A DNA stretch of 7,661 bases from an uncultured bacterium (GCA_903872005.1 CAIQJD010000238.1:1-7661); one strand, 5' to 3'; numbered from the stretch's first letter, positions 1-6,368 are shown. Translations and numbers: made by a program. The notes: generated by a model from the letters alone, not told the origin.

Positions 1-984
1 GATTTGACGCGCGAGCAGTTGCTCGGCATGTACCGCAAGATGCGTCTGATCCGGGGCTTTGAGGATACGGCGCAGCGCCTTTTTGAGGCCGGCGAGTTGG
101 TAGGCTTCTTGCACCTTTCGCAAGGGCAAGAGGCTGTCCCGACCGGCGTCTGCGCCGCGCTGCGGTCAGATGACTTCATCACCAGCACCCATCGCGGACA
201 TGGCGACGTGATCGCCAAGGGCTGCGACGTGAAGCGGATGTTTGCCGAGTTGTATGGCCGTTCGACGGGGTACTGCAAAGGCAAGGGCGGCTCGATGCAC
301 ATCGCCGATTTCAGCCAGGGGATCATTGGGGCGAATGGCATCGTGTCCGGCGGGCTGCCCATCGCCGGCGGGGTCGGCCTGTCCATCAAGCTGCGCCAGA
401 CGGATCAGACGGCTGTCTGCTTCTTCGGCGATGGCTCGACCGCGGAAGGCGGCTTTCATGAAGCGCTCAATCTGGCTTCGGTCTGGCAGACGCCGGTGGT
501 CTTCGTGTGCCAGAACAACCGCTACGCGATGTCGCTCCCCTGGGCGCGGACGGCCTGCCAGTGCGATTTGGCGACGCGCGCCGCAAGTTACCATATACCT
601 GGCGAATGCGTGGATGGGATGGATGTGGTCGCCGTGTATCAGGCGGCGAAGGCGGCTGTGGCGCGGGCGCGCGCCGGCGGAGGCCCGACCTTTCTTGAAG
701 CCCAGACGTATCGCTTCCTGGGCCACTATGTGGGGGACAAAGCGTCATACGTCCCGGCAGAGGAACGGGCTGCCTGGTTGCAGCGCGACCCGATTCAAAG
801 CCTCGGCCGGCGCTTGCGCGCCTGGGGCTACCTGAGCGAGGCGGAGGATGCCGAGATGAGGGCCAGCGTGCAGGCGGAACTGGAAGCCGGCGTGCAGTAC
901 GGCCGATCTGGTCCCAGCCCGGCATCGCAGGATGCGCTGGAAGATGTCTATGTAGCTTTCGACTATTTGGGCCGCGCGCGGTAG
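1..984 (+). CDS. TPP-dependent dehydrogenase E1 component, alpha subunit (acetoin/pyruvate dehydrogenase type), 5' end outside window
   Basis: Alpha subunit of a heterotetrameric (alpha2beta2) thiamine-diphosphate-dependent E1, which decarboxylates a 2-oxoacid (pyruvate or branched-chain) or cleaves acetoin and passes the acyl group to lipoyl-E2. The frame is open to base 1 (first codon Asp). The family usually begins a few residues before the (D)LTREQLL segment, so the start is probably just upstream; TTG at 4 is the only nearby in-window start. Numbering from that TTG, the TPP/Mg motif is GDG at 142-144 followed 26 residues later by NN at 171-172. The family segments FLHLSQGQEA (35-44), THRGHG with two His (62-67), and YRFLGHYVGD (236-245, the C-terminal loop) are present. 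The GHYxGD...DPI wording resembles acetoin dehydrogenase AcoA more than mitochondrial-type PdhA, but substrate cannot be settled from sequence. It is followed 39 nt downstream by the beta subunit. Family assignment is sure; substrate is not. Confidence 0.93.
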   Translation, partial: DLTREQLLGMYRKMRLIRGFEDTAQRLFEAGELVGFLHLSQGQEAVPTGVCAALRSDDFITSTHRGHGDVIAKGCDVKRMFAELYGRSTGYCKGKGGSMHIADFSQGIIGANGIVSGGLPIAGGVGLSIKLRQTDQTAVCFFGDGSTAEGGFHEALNLASVWQTPVVFVCQNNRYAMSLPWARTACQCDLATRAASYHIPGECVDGMDVVAVYQAAKAAVARARAGGGPTFLEAQTYRFLGHYVGDKASYVPAEERAAWLQRDPIQSLGRRLRAWGYLSEAEDAEMRASVQAELEAGVQYGRSGPSPASQDALEDVYVAFDYLGRAR

Positions 985-1014
985 GCGGGAAGAGCGGGGA
1001 TTGCGGACGAGGCG

Positions 1015-1019
1015 AAGGA
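1015..1019 (+). promoter_or_regulatory. Ribosome binding site of the E1 beta gene
   Basis: AAGGA lies 4 nt before the ATG at 1024, in the 39-nt gap after the alpha-subunit stop. It supports that ATG as the beta-subunit start and shows the gene is initiated independently rather than by stop-start overlap. No promoter is evident in the gap. Confidence 0.6.
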
Positions 1020-1023
1020 AATC

Positions 1024-2010
1024 ATGAGAGAGATTACCTATCGAGATGCGTTGCGAGAGGCTTTGCGAGAAGAGATGACGCGCGACCCGCGCGTGTTCCT
1101 GATGGGCGAGGATATCGCGGATCCCTTTGGCAGCGCGTACAAGGTCACGCTGGGGCTTTCGCCGGAGTTTGGCACAGAGCGGGTGCGCCAAACGCCGATT
1201 AGCGAGCAGGGTTTCGTGGGCGCCGGCGTGGGCGCGGCGCTCACCGGCATGCGGCCGGTGGTGGAACTGATGTATATTGACTTCTCGACGATGGCTATGG
1301 ATCCCATCGTGAATCAGGCGGCCAAGATGCGCTACATGTCCGGCGGCCAAGCCAAAGTCCCCATGGTGATCCGCACCCAGGGCGGCCCAGGGCGCTCTTC
1401 GGCCGGCCAACACGCCCAAAGCCTGGAAGCGTGGTTCTTGCATGTGCCGGGCTTGCTGGTGGCGATGCCGGCGACGCCCCAGGACGCGAAGGGGCTGCTG
1501 AAGACCGCCATTCGCCTGGATGATCCAGTCGTGTTCGTGGAGCAAAAGCTGCTCTATCCGATGACCGGCCTGGTACCCGACGGGGAGTACACGATCCCCT
1601 TTGGCGTGGCCGACGTGAAGCGCGCCGGCCACGATTGCACCGTGGTGGCGACTTCGATGGCGCTGGTCAAGGCGCTGCGCGCCGCAGATACGCTGGAGAA
1701 AGAGGGCATCAGCGTCGAGGTGGTGGATCCGCGCACGCTCTTCCCGCTGGACATTGAGACGATTGTCGCTTCGGTGAAGAAGACCGGCCGGCTGGTGGTG
1801 GCGCACGAGGCGGTGGAGCGGGGCGGTTTCGCCGCGGAAGTAGTCAGCCAGGTGGTGAAAGAAGCCTTTGATTATCTGGATGCGCCTATTGTGCGGGTTT
1901 GCGCGCCCAGCACGCCCCTTCCCTTCGCCCGCAACATGGAGCAGTTCGTCATGGTGGATGAGGCGAAGATCGCCGATGGCGTGCGTCAGGTCGTCGGCAA
2001 GAGAAGCTGA
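1024..2010 (+). CDS. TPP-dependent dehydrogenase E1 component, beta subunit (AcoB/PdhB type)
   Basis: Beta subunit (328 aa, normal length) that pairs with the preceding alpha subunit to form the E1 active site, with TPP held at the alpha-beta interface. Visible family features: GEDI at 28-31; PISEQGFVGAGVGAA from 58, with the Glu at 61 expected to activate the TPP aminopyrimidine; the H-AQSLEAWF segment with His130, matching the conserved active-site His loop; VVDPRTLFPLD in the C-terminal transketolase-like domain; and a HEA segment before the end. The wording GLVPDGEYTIPFGVADV is typical of acetoin/pyruvate dehydrogenase beta chains (AcoB). The start ATG follows an AAGGA site. The next gene is a serine dehydratase rather than the usual lipoyl-bearing E2, so E2/E3 must be encoded elsewhere, perhaps upstream. 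Substrate is not resolved. Confidence 0.95.
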   Translation: MREITYRDALREALREEMTRDPRVFLMGEDIADPFGSAYKVTLGLSPEFGTERVRQTPISEQGFVGAGVGAALTGMRPVVELMYIDFSTMAMDPIVNQAAKMRYMSGGQAKVPMVIRTQGGPGRSSAGQHAQSLEAWFLHVPGLLVAMPATPQDAKGLLKTAIRLDDPVVFVEQKLLYPMTGLVPDGEYTIPFGVADVKRAGHDCTVVATSMALVKALRAADTLEKEGISVEVVDPRTLFPLDIETIVASVKKTGRLVVAHEAVERGGFAAEVVSQVVKEAFDYLDAPIVRVCAPSTPLPFARNMEQFVMVDEAKIADGVRQVVGKRS

Positions 2011-2034
2011 CCGGCGCCTCGGCCTTGACGGGTA

Positions 2035-3243
2035 ATGATGATGGAAAGCATTCGGGAACTGTATCACATCGGACATGGGCCATCCAGCAGTCACACGATG
2101 GCTCCGCGCAAGGCGGCCGAGGCATTCAAGGCGCGCTATCCCAACGCGGCGTCTTTCCGAGTCACCCTCTTCGGCAGCCTGGCGGCGACCGGCAAAGGGC
2201 ACCTGACCGATGTGGCGTTACAAGAGGCGCTGGCGCCGGCCGCGCTGGAGACCGTCTGGCGACCGGACGATGCGTTGCCCTTGCACCCGAATGGGATGCG
2301 TTTCGAAGCGCGTTTGGCCGACGGCCGCCTGTCGCCGGCATGGGAAGTGTACAGCATCGGGGGTGGGGCGCTGACGGAAGCCGGCGCCCCGCCGGCGCGC
2401 CAGGTTTATGATCGGGATTCGCTCTCGGCAATCCTGGCGCAGTGTGACGCGACGGGCCAGGGCCTATGGGAGTACGTGGAGGAGCGTGAGGGGCCGGCCA
2501 TCTGGCCGTTCTTGCGCGAAGTCTGGCGGGTCATGTCGGAGTCGTTGACGGCCGGCCTTGACGCAGAAGGGGTCTTGCCGGGCGGATTGGGACTGGGGCG
2601 CAAGGCGTGGATCCTGTATCGCCGCACGCAACTCGGCTCGTCGCTGGGGTCACTGGAACGTCTGTCGGCATACGCGCTGGCAGTGGCCGAGGAGAATGCC
2701 GCCGGCGGGCAGGTGGTCACCGCGCCGACATGTGGCTCCAGCGGGGTGCTGCCGGCGGTCTTGCGCTACGTGCAAGAGACCTTTACCTGCTCGGATAATT
2801 CCATTGTCCGGGCGTTGGCGATCGCCGGCCTGATCGGCAACCTGGTGAAGCACAACGCGTCCATTTCGGGCGCGCAGGTGGGGTGTCAGGGAGAGATTGG
2901 CGTGGCCTGCGCCATGGCCGCCGGCGCGGCGACCAAGCTGCTGGGTGGCACCAGCCGGCAGATCGAGTATGCCGCTGAGATGGGGCTGGAGCATCACCTG
3001 GGGCTGACGTGCGACCCGGTCAACGGTCTGGTGCAGATCCCATGTATCGAGCGCAACGCGTTTGCGGCCGTCCAGGCATTGGCCTGCGCCTCGTACGCGC
3101 TCCTTTCCGATGGCGCGCATCGCATCTCGTTCGATGAGGTGGTTGGCGTGCTCTGGGAGATCGGCAACAACCTCCCTTCTTTGTATCGCGAAACGGCTTC
3201 GGGCGGGCTCGCGGCGGCGTATCGCCGGCGCTCAGCCGGCTAG
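2035..3243 (+). CDS. sdaA: L-serine dehydratase (L-serine ammonia-lyase), iron-sulfur dependent, single-chain form
   Basis: Converts L-serine to pyruvate and ammonia using a [4Fe-4S] cluster, in the cytoplasm. The 402-aa chain has the beta-type domain first (GPSSSHT at 15-21; GSLAATGKGHLTD at 47-59) and the alpha-type catalytic domain after about residue 200 (APTCGSSG at 230-237, GCQGEIG at 283-289, LTCDPVNG at 324-331, PCIERNA at 336-342). Cys284, Cys326 and Cys337 are spaced 42 and 11 residues apart, as I recall for the three cluster ligands of the Legionella pneumophila enzyme. It is about 50 residues shorter than E. coli SdaA, in line with a shorter subfamily known from other phyla. Three ATGs in a row (2035, 2038, 2041) and no clear Shine-Dalgarno site leave the exact start open by two codons. 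It lies 24 nt after E1 beta, so likely the same operon. The chain ends in Ser-Ala-Gly, not in cysteine. Confidence 0.95.
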   Translation: MMMESIRELYHIGHGPSSSHTMAPRKAAEAFKARYPNAASFRVTLFGSLAATGKGHLTDVALQEALAPAALETVWRPDDALPLHPNGMRFEARLADGRLSPAWEVYSIGGGALTEAGAPPARQVYDRDSLSAILAQCDATGQGLWEYVEEREGPAIWPFLREVWRVMSESLTAGLDAEGVLPGGLGLGRKAWILYRRTQLGSSLGSLERLSAYALAVAEENAAGGQVVTAPTCGSSGVLPAVLRYVQETFTCSDNSIVRALAIAGLIGNLVKHNASISGAQVGCQGEIGVACAMAAGAATKLLGGTSRQIEYAAEMGLEHHLGLTCDPVNGLVQIPCIERNAFAAVQALACASYALLSDGAHRISFDEVVGVLWEIGNNLPSLYRETASGGLAAAYRRRSAG

Positions 3244-4055
3244 GGTTGCGCGGCGGTATCCTCTGCGCCGAAAACCAGCGCGCGCAAATCGGCCTCGGCG
3301 CGGCCGATCTTCCCCTGGTAGACGCGCAATTGGTCGTCAAACGACGACGTGAGATGGCTTGCCTGGTAGCCGGCGATCATTTGCGCCAGCCAGTCTTGCA
3401 TCACATCGCGGTTGGCTTCCACATACGCAGCATCACAAGTGATGGTCGTCAGCGGCAGTTTGGGCGGCATGGGCGGCCGTGGACCGCGCGCGTAACCCAG
3501 GATCAGGGTTGTCAGGGGGACGACGCCGGCCGGCAGCTTGAGGATCTGACGCAAGTAGCCAGCGTCGAGAAAGCCGCTGCGGCCGGTCTCGGACAACATG
3601 ACGGAGGCGACGCCCAGGGCTTCGGCAGCGATATTCATGTTCATGGCGGCCAGAGAAGCGTTCATCACGGCCAGGGTGTATTCAACCAGCGGGCTGCGGG
3701 GGAAGACGTCCAGCACAGCGCGATCACGGTGGAAGTCGGCCATGATGATGATGGCGCGTGGGGCGCTGAAGGGGATCGGCCGGCCGAACGTCGCGCGCCA
3801 TGATGCGGCATCGAAGGGCGCGAAAGTCCAGGTTTGCAGATTGACGGTGGATGGCGCCAGCCGGCCGGCTTCGAGAATGGCGGCGAAGACGTCATCGGGG
3901 ATGTCGCGATGGCCGAAGCTACGCACGCTGCGGCGCTGTAAGATCGTTTGCAGCAGCGCGTTATCGGCCAGCGACGCCGGCGTCTGCGGCCGGCCGCGCA
4001 GGATCCGTAGCAGGCTGCGCAGGAAGACGCCGGCGCGTAGGCGTGGCGTCATCAT
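3240..4055 (-). CDS. Nitroreductase-family FMN oxidoreductase with N- and C-terminal extensions
   Basis: Predicted flavoenzyme of the nitroreductase fold (FMN-bound, NAD(P)H- or substrate-linked redox chemistry). The core shows RRSVRSF at 41-47 (FMN-phosphate region), APSTVNLQTW at 68-77 (the APSxxNxQPW-like flavin motif, with Thr for Pro), EALGVASVMLSETG at 145-158, and LGYARG at 186-191 followed by a proline-rich PRPPMPPKLPL. About 35 basic residues precede the core and about 65 helical-looking residues follow it, so at 271 aa it is longer than a minimal ~200-aa nitroreductase. ATG at 4055 was chosen because it overlaps the stop of the radical SAM gene in ATGATGA (ATGs at 4055 and 4052, TGA at 4054-4052), the layout expected for translational coupling; no independent RBS is evident. 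The frame stays open further upstream to 4496, but that stretch lies inside the radical SAM gene and reads as non-protein-like sequence. The physiological substrate is unknown; the partner gene suggests it acts on, or supplies electrons to, the radical SAM product. Confidence 0.9.
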   Translation of the reverse strand: MMTPRLRAGVFLRSLLRILRGRPQTPASLADNALLQTILQRRSVRSFGHRDIPDDVFAAILEAGRLAPSTVNLQTWTFAPFDAASWRATFGRPIPFSAPRAIIIMADFHRDRAVLDVFPRSPLVEYTLAVMNASLAAMNMNIAAEALGVASVMLSETGRSGFLDAGYLRQILKLPAGVVPLTTLILGYARGPRPPMPPKLPLTTITCDAAYVEANRDVMQDWLAQMIAGYQASHLTSSFDDQLRVYQGKIGRAEADLRALVFGAEDTAAQP

Positions 4056-5278
4056 GGCTGTTGCGTCTGATCTGTCGGCGCGGCCCGCTCGGTGACGGTC
4101 AGGAACCCGCCGAAGAGTCGGTATTCGTCCATGCGGCAGGAGTTGACGAACTGACCCTGATGAATGGTGATGTCCGGGCAACTGTCGCACATATCGGCGC
4201 GACCGTCGGGCATCAGGTCGGGCGCCTGGATGATGCCGATGCTCTGCAGGTGAACCGGCTCGAACAGACTGGCCGGGCGTTTCAATACGCTGTTCATCCA
4301 TCGGCCGGCCGCCTGGCGCACTTCCTTGTCCCACGGCGAGAGGAAGAAGACCGCCCGACCAAAACGGGTCTCCGACAGGTAGGCGAGGTAGGCGCCTTTG
4401 AACAGATGATGGCCGGCCTGCGCGAATTCCATGGTCTGCTTGCCGACCGAGCCGAAGACCCCTTGTTTGGAGCCGATGACTGCGGAGATCGTCCATTTGA
4501 AGGAGTCGTGGCGGACCGTGCCGCCGAGGTACGCGGCCGGCTGAAAGACGGGGCAGGTCTCGGTGATGACGCGACAGACGTCGGGCGCGGTGACGAAGGT
4601 CTCTTCGAAAGACTCGCGGGCATAACTGAGTTGGCCGAGATCAACCACCTGATCGCCGGCGTCGCGGGCGACGTGTGCGCCGGTCGTGGCCGTGCGGTAG
4701 GTGATGAAGACCAGCCCATGCACGCGATCCATGTTGGCCTGGCCCCAGCGTACCACGTCGGGTATCTCGTTCAGGGTGGATGGGTAGACGGTCGAATTGA
4801 AGACGACATATAGCTCGGTCTCTCGGGCGATCAGGTCGGCGTATTCTTGACGCAGCGCATTCAGATCGGCTTCGGTCTTGCCCTTCCAGTGTGGTCGCTC
4901 TTGATGGCTGTCCACATGGAGTGTGAAGCCGGCCAGGCCGGCGCGCTTCAACTCGCGCAACAACGCCGCGTTCAGGGCCATGCCATTGGTCAGGATGATC
5001 GGCTTGATGCGGTTTTGGGCAATGAAGGCGACCAGGTCCACGATGTGAGGATAGATGAGCGGCTCGCCGCCGGCGATGGAAACGTTGTCCGGATTGCGCC
5101 AACGCTTGAAGAGCAACACCTCTTCTTTGACCTGCTCCAGCGTCTTGTGGCCGGTGATATGCTGGCGGTAGCAGCCTTCGCAGTGGAGATTACAGATGTC
5201 GGTGACTTCCAGCCAGGCGATGGGGTTGTCATTCAACGACCAGGGCAGCCGGTACATGTCGCGCTTGTCAAGAGCCAT
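4052..5278 (-). CDS. Radical SAM enzyme with C-terminal cysteine cluster (possible SPASM/twitch-like auxiliary Fe-S site), function unknown
   Basis: 408-aa radical SAM protein. The SAM/[4Fe-4S] motif CNLHCEGC has Cys29, Cys33 and Cys36 in the classic CxxxCxxC spacing. It is followed by the GGEP motif at 70-73, which binds the SAM amino group, and by ILTNGM at 95-100, typical of the TIM-barrel core. The C-terminal part has further cysteines: Cys235 and Cys242, then Cys364-x2-Cys367 and Cys381 in CDSCPD...NSCRMDEYRLFGG. The latter spacing looks like a SPASM/twitch-type auxiliary cluster site, though this is judged by eye. ATG at 5278 is preferred over the in-frame ATG at 5314 because GGAGG (5287-5291) sits 8 nt before it and because ITDIC-type cores normally start about 25 residues upstream. 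Its stop overlaps the start of the nitroreductase gene. I do not recognise a named subfamily; possible roles include peptide or small-molecule modification. No precursor peptide gene was seen in the flanks. Confidence 0.92.
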   Translation of the reverse strand: MALDKRDMYRLPWSLNDNPIAWLEVTDICNLHCEGCYRQHITGHKTLEQVKEEVLLFKRWRNPDNVSIAGGEPLIYPHIVDLVAFIAQNRIKPIILTNGMALNAALLRELKRAGLAGFTLHVDSHQERPHWKGKTEADLNALRQEYADLIARETELYVVFNSTVYPSTLNEIPDVVRWGQANMDRVHGLVFITYRTATTGAHVARDAGDQVVDLGQLSYARESFEETFVTAPDVCRVITETCPVFQPAAYLGGTVRHDSFKWTISAVIGSKQGVFGSVGKQTMEFAQAGHHLFKGAYLAYLSETRFGRAVFFLSPWDKEVRQAAGRWMNSVLKRPASLFEPVHLQSIGIIQAPDLMPDGRADMCDSCPDITIHQGQFVNSCRMDEYRLFGGFLTVTERAAPTDQTQQP

Positions 5279-5286
5279 AGTCCTCT

Positions 5287-5291
5287 CCTCC
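5287..5291 (-). promoter_or_regulatory. Ribosome binding site of the radical SAM gene
   Basis: On the minus strand the purine-rich run GAGGGAGGAGAGGA precedes ATG 5278. The GGAGG core is 8 nt from the start codon. It decides the start at 5278 rather than the ATG at 5314, which has no comparable site. Confidence 0.75.
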
Positions 5292-5304
5292 CTCAGAATG
5301 TTCG

Positions 5305-5334
5305 GGTATATCACACAGGTGACGTGTTTGTCAG
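5305..5334 (-). promoter_or_regulatory. Candidate sigma70-type promoter close to the radical SAM gene
   Basis: On the minus strand CTGACA (5334-5329) and TATACC (5310-5305) are separated by 18 nt, matching TTGACA/TATAAT at 5 and 4 of 6 positions. Transcription would start near 5298, giving a short leader of about 20 nt that contains the Shine-Dalgarno site. The spacing and position are reasonable, but the -10 is imperfect and promoters of this organism are not known. Confidence 0.35.
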
Positions 5335-5356
5335 CATGGGTGGACGATGAATAGAA

Positions 5357-5397
5357 GATGACCTATCCACCACGTACAGGCCGGCGGATAGGTCATC
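5357..5397 (-). terminator. 12-bp inverted repeat, possible terminator of the SRPBCC gene or leader hairpin of the radical SAM gene
   Basis: GATGACCTATCC (5357-5368) and GGATAGGTCATC (5386-5397) are perfect inverse complements around a 17-nt loop. Two more C-G pairs are possible inside a single mismatch. Read on the minus strand, the stem is followed by TTCTATTC, a weakly U-rich tail. It lies 73 nt after the SRPBCC stop and 79 nt before the radical SAM start. The long loop and interrupted T-tract make it a poor classical terminator, so an attenuator-like leader structure or a protein-binding palindrome are alternatives. The symmetry itself is certain. Confidence 0.5.
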
Positions 5398-5425
5398 ATT
5401 GACATGCGTACTGGGCTACGGACGC

Positions 5426-5454
5426 ACTATACCATCAGTTCGACGAAGCGCCAA
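5426..5454 (-). promoter_or_regulatory. Candidate second promoter upstream of the hairpin
   Basis: Minus-strand TTGGCG (5454-5449) and TATAGT (5431-5426) are exactly 17 nt apart and match the sigma70 consensus at 4 and 5 of 6 positions. A transcript from here would begin near 5419 and carry the 12-bp inverted repeat at its 5' end before reaching the radical SAM gene. It begins only 17 nt after the SRPBCC stop codon. Consensus match alone is weak evidence. The whole interval 5279-5470 has no gene that I can support on either strand. Confidence 0.35.
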
Positions 5455-5470
5455 ATACTCTTGTGGGGGT

Positions 5471-6355
5471 CTATGATAATGGCGCGAGTTCGCGGAAGCG
5501 GCGTGCCCACATCAGGCCGGCGAGCAATCCTATCAAGAGGATGCCGCGCAGCCACAGCTCGGGCTGCAAGTAGGTGAAGACCAGCAAGACCAAGATCGCC
5601 GCCAGGCCGACGACCAGGGGCCAGAACCAGCGGCGCTGTTTCAGGAAGAGGACGGCAGCGGCGACGCCGGCCAGCAGCGCGGCGATCCATAGGGCAATCT
5701 CGACAGGCTGTACCCACGCCGGCTCGATGCGGCCTTCGGCGCGGTCGCGCAGCTCCTGGATCATCTTGCGTTCCATAATGAGGCCGCCGGCATCGAGGAA
5801 GAAGACGGCCGGGGCCGGAATCTTATTATCGCGCCCGTCAATCTTCATGCGGATGACCAGGCGCGTGGCCTGCCCGCCATCGGCCGGCGCGATGGCCCAG
5901 ACCCAGCTCCAGCCGATGCCGGCGCCTGGCATCGCTTCGGCGATCAGGTAGCGGCCGGCCTGGCTCTCGCGGATTTGCAGCATGCCGCCAATCATGGGGA
6001 CGCCGGGCTGTGGCTGTTGGAATTCGGGCAAGATGGATCGGGCGTTGCGGTAGAGATTGCCGCCGGAGATGAGGTTTTCGATGAAGGTGTAGCTGTAGTA
6101 GCCGCCGCGACCTTCGCCCAGTTGGGCGATCCAGGGCCAGACTTGATCGGGCGTGGCTCGAATGGTGACGGCGTGCGTCCAGGCAACTTCAGGGGCCGGC
6201 GTAAGCTCGTCGCCCGGCCAGACGGCGGCAATTTCGGCCGGCGTCGCGCCCCAGGTATGCATCCAGGGCAGGATGAGCGCGAAGGCGATGGCGACGATGG
6301 CGATGGCGACAGCGGCGCCGGCGACGAGGCGCAGGATATGCGTGCGGGTGGACAT
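5471..6355 (-). CDS. Membrane-anchored SRPBCC (START-like/polyketide cyclase fold) family protein
   Basis: 294-aa membrane protein. A basic N-terminus is followed by a hydrophobic helix (about 8-30). A soluble domain (about 55-190) has SRPBCC-like features: HAVTIRATPDQVWPWIAQLGEGRGGYYSY (61-89), with the opening beta strand followed by the PDQVWPWI helix, then FIENL and an RYLIAEAMPG strand pattern. The C-terminus has three predicted membrane helices (about 217-238, 243-262, 266-284). SRPBCC domains enclose a hydrophobic ligand cavity, but no ligand or reaction can be assigned. ATG 6355 was chosen because GGAGGAA lies 6 nt before it; the in-frame GTG at 6370 overlaps that Shine-Dalgarno site and cannot use it. 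It is flanked by its own candidate promoter and by a terminator ending the upstream gene, so it may be monocistronic. Whether the soluble domain faces the cytoplasm or the outside depends on helix orientation, which I cannot fix. Confidence 0.82.
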   Translation of the reverse strand: MSTRTHILRLVAGAAVAIAIVAIAFALILPWMHTWGATPAEIAAVWPGDELTPAPEVAWTHAVTIRATPDQVWPWIAQLGEGRGGYYSYTFIENLISGGNLYRNARSILPEFQQPQPGVPMIGGMLQIRESQAGRYLIAEAMPGAGIGWSWVWAIAPADGGQATRLVIRMKIDGRDNKIPAPAVFFLDAGGLIMERKMIQELRDRAEGRIEPAWVQPVEIALWIAALLAGVAAAVLFLKQRRWFWPLVVGLAAILVLLVFTYLQPELWLRGILLIGLLAGLMWARRFRELAPLS

Positions 6356-6361
6356 ATTGGG

Positions 6362-6368
6362 TTCCTCC
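6362..6368 (-). promoter_or_regulatory. Ribosome binding site of the SRPBCC membrane-protein gene
   Basis: GGAGGAA on the minus strand is 6 nt from ATG 6355. It decides the start against the in-frame GTG at 6370, whose codon overlaps the site by one base. Confidence 0.75.

Noticed and set aside
745..2202. Long minus-strand open frame (485 codons) opposite the E1 alpha/beta genes
   Set aside because: It is rich in His, Arg and Ala with no recognisable motif and lies antisense to two certain genes. High GC makes such shadow frames common.
3224..3240. GCCGGC-gctca-GCCGGC at the end of the serine dehydratase gene as a terminator hairpin
   Set aside because: The stem is only 6 bp, both arms are the ubiquitous self-palindrome of this DNA, and no T-tract follows on either strand.
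4056..4496. N-terminal extension of the nitroreductase frame by 147 codons
   Set aside because: The stretch overlaps the radical SAM coding sequence in another frame and reads as Arg/Gly/Pro-rich shadow. The ATG in ATGATGA at 4055 fits the family start much better.
3851..4813. Plus-strand open frame (320 codons) antisense to the nitroreductase and radical SAM genes
   Set aside because: Both antisense partners carry clear catalytic motifs in the minus frame. The plus-frame product has no family features, and its start lies inside the nitroreductase.
5399..5435. Perfect TTGACA on the plus strand followed by TATACC, as a plus-strand promoter
   Set aside because: The spacer would be 23 nt, too long for sigma70-type promoters, and only antisense sequence lies downstream.
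5279..5470. Possible short precursor peptide gene next to the radical SAM gene
   Set aside because: I found no short frame here with a Shine-Dalgarno site and peptide-like sequence on either strand; the gap is better explained by regulatory elements.
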